NCBI GenBank assembly: GCA_947488155.1
Contig: CANKYK010000002.1
Span: 936,001 to 1,000,000 of the forward strand
Reading direction: 5' to 3'
Source: an uncultured Erythrobacter sp.
GTDB taxonomy: Bacteria > Pseudomonadota > Alphaproteobacteria > Sphingomonadales > Sphingomonadaceae
DNA length: 64,000 bases
The notes under the pieces were generated by a model, which ran no database searches, was not told the origin of the DNA, and saw only the letters and a list, made by a program, of their open reading frames with translations. Below, in pieces: positions 61,052-64,000 of the stretch. A program made the translations under genes and the position numbers. How positions within the stretch are numbered: the first letter of the stretch is position 1; the number at the start of each line of letters is the position of its first letter.

Positions 61052-62521
61052 TCAGGTTCGATCCGGCATCCTGACGAATAGCAACGCAGCCAATCCGGCC
61101 GAGAATAGCAAGCAAATGGAGGCCATTCCGATCCTCTGGTCGTTGAAAGCGGTGGTAAATATCTCCACCAGCAATGGTCCCATCCAAACAGTAATCGTTC
61201 CTGCAATCGCGTAGAGTCCGAAAAACTCGCCGCTGCGGCCCGGCGGGGCCAATGTTACGAGCATCGCGCGGCTCGAAGAAATACTGGCAGTGGCCATGAC
61301 CGCGACGATGCTGACGAGAGACAGATAGGTCAGGTCTGAGAGTGACTGGAAGACCAAACCATCCCACACCTGATAGTTTGCGATCGACCCAAAGAGCAGG
61401 CTTTCTTGCGTGACGGAGAGCTGAAGTGAAAAGGCCAGCACCATGCCCAGAATTTCAATGATCAGTGCGTTCTTCACACCAGCCTTCCCGTCTAACCAGC
61501 CCCCGAAAATTCCACCAAGGAAGGCCCAGGCTGATGCGAATATCGCAAAGCAGAGCATTTCGAGGAAACCCCAATCGAGGAACAACGCGACGTAAACGGC
61601 GCTCAATGCCAGCAGTGCTGCCATGCCATCCTGATAGAACATGCGAGCGATTAGGAACTTCGCGAGATCCGGATATTTCGTCGCTTCACGCACGGTCTTC
61701 AGGACAGCTTGAGATCCCGTGATAACGGCAATTCGCCAACTTGCGCCAGCTACACCGGGGTCCTTAGCATGAAGGAAAAACGGGATGGAAAAGACTGCGA
61801 GCCAAACCGCGCAAATGGGCCCAACTATCCTGGCATGATCGAAGCTGGAAAGGTCAAAACCGAATTGCGGCTTGAGGAACGGCCATTGGATTGCGCCGGG
61901 CAGAATGAACAATACGGCGATGGCAAGGAAGATAAGCACCGCCGCCAAATTGCCGAGGCCCAAGCCAAGACCGGAAATCATCGAAAGTCGTTGTGGCTCA
62001 CCCGCGACCGAGAGCATCGCATTATGGGTGACCTCAGAATAGGTATAACTAACATAGGCGATCACCAGCAGCATCATGATCACCCATACGGGCAGGCCAG
62101 TGCCGCCGGGCTGGGCGAACCAGAGCAAGGCGGAGCAGACCACTATTGTGCCCAGTGAGAGCGCGAGTACCGGTTTCAGCCGTCCTCCACGATCCAGCGC
62201 GGCGCCCAGAAAGGGAGCCGTCAAAGCGGCAATTAATCCAGCCCATTTGGTAACCGACGCGATGGTCGCCTGACCTTGAGCGTTCGCCGTTTGCCGCGCG
62301 GCTTGTGGATCGAGGCTGTCCAATTCCCCACTTGCGAGCAGGTCCGCGCCGATAATATCTCGCGCGAAATAGGGCGCAAAAATGTAGATGACGATCAGAA
62401 TGTAATACGGGTTGCGCGCCCACTCAAAGACAGCCCAGGCAAACCCGGTTCGACTTAACGCGCCCCCTTCACCGTGAGCAGGGCGGCCAGGAATTGTCGG
62501 GGCAGGGTCAGACGCTTGCAT
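61052..62521 (-). CDS. Atg22-like (UMF1) MFS transporter
   Basis: This 489-residue transporter has about twelve membrane helices. The N-terminal FAWAVFEWARNPYYILIVIYIFAPYFARDI is the mark of the UMF1/Atg22 branch of the major facilitator superfamily, and GFGLGLGNLAAV-type motifs follow. Eukaryotic Atg22 exports amino acids from vacuoles; bacterial members are of unknown substrate. It is followed by the amidohydrolase gene and lies 17 bases after phaZ, on the same strand. Confidence 0.85.
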   Translation of the reverse strand: MQASDPAPTIPGRPAHGEGGALSRTGFAWAVFEWARNPYYILIVIYIFAPYFARDIIGADLLASGELDSLDPQAARQTANAQGQATIASVTKWAGLIAALTAPFLGAALDRGGRLKPVLALSLGTIVVCSALLWFAQPGGTGLPVWVIMMLLVIAYVSYTYSEVTHNAMLSVAGEPQRLSMISGLGLGLGNLAAVLIFLAIAVLFILPGAIQWPFLKPQFGFDLSSFDHARIVGPICAVWLAVFSIPFFLHAKDPGVAGASWRIAVITGSQAVLKTVREATKYPDLAKFLIARMFYQDGMAALLALSAVYVALFLDWGFLEMLCFAIFASAWAFLGGIFGGWLDGKAGVKNALIIEILGMVLAFSLQLSVTQESLLFGSIANYQVWDGLVFQSLSDLTYLSLVSIVAVMATASISSSRAMLVTLAPPGRSGEFFGLYAIAGTITVWMGPLLVEIFTTAFNDQRIGMASICLLFSAGLAALLFVRMPDRT

Positions 62522-62538
62522 AGCTTCGATCCTGACAG

Positions 62539-63408
62539 TTAAGCTGCTTGCGCTTCTAGCTCTTCATCAGTTTCCGGCGGGTCTAAAAAACCACGGATTG
62601 CCGCCACGCTTTCATCCTTGTGGCTGAGCAGGAACAGATGCCCTCCGCCCTCCATCACGACCAATTCAGAATTGGGAATCAGGCTGGCCAGGAATTTGCC
62701 ATTGGTCAGCGGAACGATGGCATCATCGTCGCCCATCATGATCAGTGTGTCCGTCTTCATGAAGGGCAGGGCAGGCGCACTCGTCCAACCGAGCATACAC
62801 AGAAGTTGATACATGTAACCGCGCGGGGAAGGCGGGGTGAGGCGCGACATATGGCCGGATTTACCCGGACCCGCACCTAGGCCTTGACCATACAGTGTTT
62901 CAAAGTTCTTCTGCATGAAAGCAGGATCGATATAACGGCGCGGATTGGCCATCTTCGTTAGCGCTTTTGGGCTGCCGGGCATCATTAGCATACCTGCACT
63001 GGTCGCGATCAACACGAGACGGCGAGTGCGGCCAGGATGCTGAATGGCAAAATGCTGAGCCATACCGCCGCCCCAGCTGATGCCCATCACATCGACCAGA
63101 TCGACGCCCAGTTGATCGAGCAGCTTTGAGGCTGTCCAAGACATCGTCCACGGGGTGTAAGGAACAAGCGGATCAGGCGATCCGCCAATGCCAGGCATGT
63201 CGAACATGATAAAGGCGCGCTCTGGCAAAGCGGCGGCCAGCGGCGCAACCGCTTCGATATTCGCGCCAATGCCGTTGAAAAACAGGACGGGCGGATGCTC
63301 CGATGCCCTATCCAGCCGCCACGTAGCGACGCGCAGGGAGCGACCGCCTACATCACGCAGGCCGATTACGGCGTCCTTCATTGCGTCGTCTTTCGAGGCC
63401 CGGTCCAA
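62539..63408 (-). CDS. phaZ: Poly(3-hydroxyalkanoate) depolymerase PhaZ
   Basis: This 289-residue intracellular PHA depolymerase has a lipase-box nucleophile (S111 in VMGISWGGGMAQ). The front region LRVATWRLDRASEHPPVLFFNGIGANIE is typical of medium-chain PHA depolymerases. The start is TTG at 63408 with GAAGGGAA before it; an ATG at 63381 is possible. It degrades stored PHA to hydroxyacids. It follows phaC by about 110 bases, the usual pairing. Confidence 0.85.
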   Translation of the reverse strand: MDRASKDDAMKDAVIGLRDVGGRSLRVATWRLDRASEHPPVLFFNGIGANIEAVAPLAAALPERAFIMFDMPGIGGSPDPLVPYTPWTMSWTASKLLDQLGVDLVDVMGISWGGGMAQHFAIQHPGRTRRLVLIATSAGMLMMPGSPKALTKMANPRRYIDPAFMQKNFETLYGQGLGAGPGKSGHMSRLTPPSPRGYMYQLLCMLGWTSAPALPFMKTDTLIMMGDDDAIVPLTNGKFLASLIPNSELVVMEGGGHLFLLSHKDESVAAIRGFLDPPETDEELEAQAA

Positions 63409-63518
63409 GCTTTATTCCCTTCGATATGGCTGACGCGGCATTCATCGATCCCTTATGAACACCGCCTCAATTGCAATTTTTTGCAGCCCCCATGCTTTCG
63501 CTAAAGGCGCTTTGGGCG

Positions 63519-64000
63519 TTACACCTCTTCCACTACGTACAGACCAGGGGCCGCGTCCAGCGGCTTGTACTTTGTGCTCCCCAGCTTTTGCGGTGCAGCT
63601 TTAGTCTTACCAGAGCGTTTCTGAACCCACTCCATCCAATACGGCCACCAGCTGCCTTTGACCTCTTCGGTCCCTTGCAGCCATTCATCTGCGGTCGGCG
63701 GCAGCTTACCCTTCTTCTTTTGAATGAAGTACTTGGCCTTGGGATTGCCTGGTGGGTTCAGGATCGCTTGCATATGGCCTGACTGGCTCAAGACATAGGT
63801 CACATCCTTGGATCCAAACAGTTCGGTAGAGCGATATGTCGCCTTCCAAGGGGTGATGTGGTCTGTGACCCCGCCCAGAATGAACATGTCGGATTTGACC
63901 TTGGACAGATCGACCTTGTGATCGGCCATCTCAACTTCACCCTGTTTTGTGAAGGCGAGTGTTTCAAACAATGTGAGGAAGTCAGCCATCAGACTGCCTG
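63519..64000 (-). CDS. phaC: Class I/II PHA synthase PhaC, C-terminal part
   Basis: The frame is open to the right edge, so the start lies outside; about 160 C-terminal residues are present. They include the family motifs MFILGGVTDHITPWKATYRSTELFG (catalytic Asp) and YVLSQSGHMQAILNPPGNP (catalytic His), then KGSWWPYWMEWVQKRSG. The nucleophile Cys box is beyond the window. PhaC polymerises hydroxyacyl-CoA to polyhydroxyalkanoate at granules. phaZ follows it on the same strand, so polymer synthesis and breakdown are encoded together. Confidence 0.9.
   Translation of the reverse strand, partial: GSLMADFLTLFETLAFTKQGEVEMADHKVDLSKVKSDMFILGGVTDHITPWKATYRSTELFGSKDVTYVLSQSGHMQAILNPPGNPKAKYFIQKKKGKLPPTADEWLQGTEEVKGSWWPYWMEWVQKRSGKTKAAPQKLGSTKYKPLDAAPGLYVVEEV

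Overview
The window is a gene-dense chromosomal segment of an alphaproteobacterium. It most likely belongs to the Sphingomonadales, close to Erythrobacteraceae. The grounds are the gene order trpF-trpB-trpA-accD-folC and the F-ATPase Fo genes in the order I-a-c-b'-b. Further support comes from the FYDLN-type acidic zinc protein, the ydbH/ynbE/ydbL block, the Ala/Glu-rich tails on ribosomal proteins, and palindromic repeats of the CCTTCGACAAGCTCAGG type. The assignment is by inspection only. There is no rRNA operon, CRISPR array, insertion sequence or integrase, and no sign of a replication origin although dnaN is present. One tRNA (Ala, GGC) was found.

Layout. 0-10 kb: two AmpG-like transporters, then a leftward block of folC, accD, trpA, a small membrane gene, trpB and trpF, followed by pyrF, lapA and purB; an oppositely oriented lipoprotein gene splits the trp and pyrF parts. 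10-20 kb: a DUF3857/transglutaminase/TPR protein, a DoxX-DoxX-NDH2 fusion, radC, and the ydbH-ynbE-ydbL envelope lipid-transport set. 20-23 kb: the Fo part of ATP synthase, ending in a clear terminator. 23-29 kb, leftward: quinone oxidoreductase, gloB, rpsA, cmk, a small membrane gene and aroA. 29-36 kb: FYDLN protein, tRNA-Ala, then ffh-rpsP-rimM-[membrane protein, nitrilase, membrane protein]-trmD-rplS. 36-46 kb: S9 peptidase, alpha/beta hydrolase, asd and a run of coupled small-enzyme, lipoprotein and membrane genes, with a probable pseudogene at 43.5 kb. 46-49 kb: amn and rpsF-rpsR-rplI. 49-55 kb: DUF808, a glutathione transferase, a Mur ligase divergent from an LD-carboxypeptidase, and fabD-fabG. 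55-64 kb: dnaN, a glutathione transferase, DUF2855, an amidohydrolase, an Atg22-like MFS protein, phaZ and a partial phaC.

Themes. Most of the window is core metabolism and translation. Murein recycling appears as AmpG-like permeases plus a Mur ligase/LdcA pair. Envelope lipid transport appears as YdbH/YnbE/YdbL plus several lipoproteins, and polyhydroxyalkanoate turnover as phaC/phaZ.

The most unusual features lie between 30 and 36 kb. A second copy of the first 18 codons of ffh sits upstream of ffh and is interrupted by a palindromic element. A 96-base repeat is inserted in frame inside trmD. Two more copies of the same repeat family flank the extra genes between rimM and trmD. No clearly new defence or mobile system was seen.
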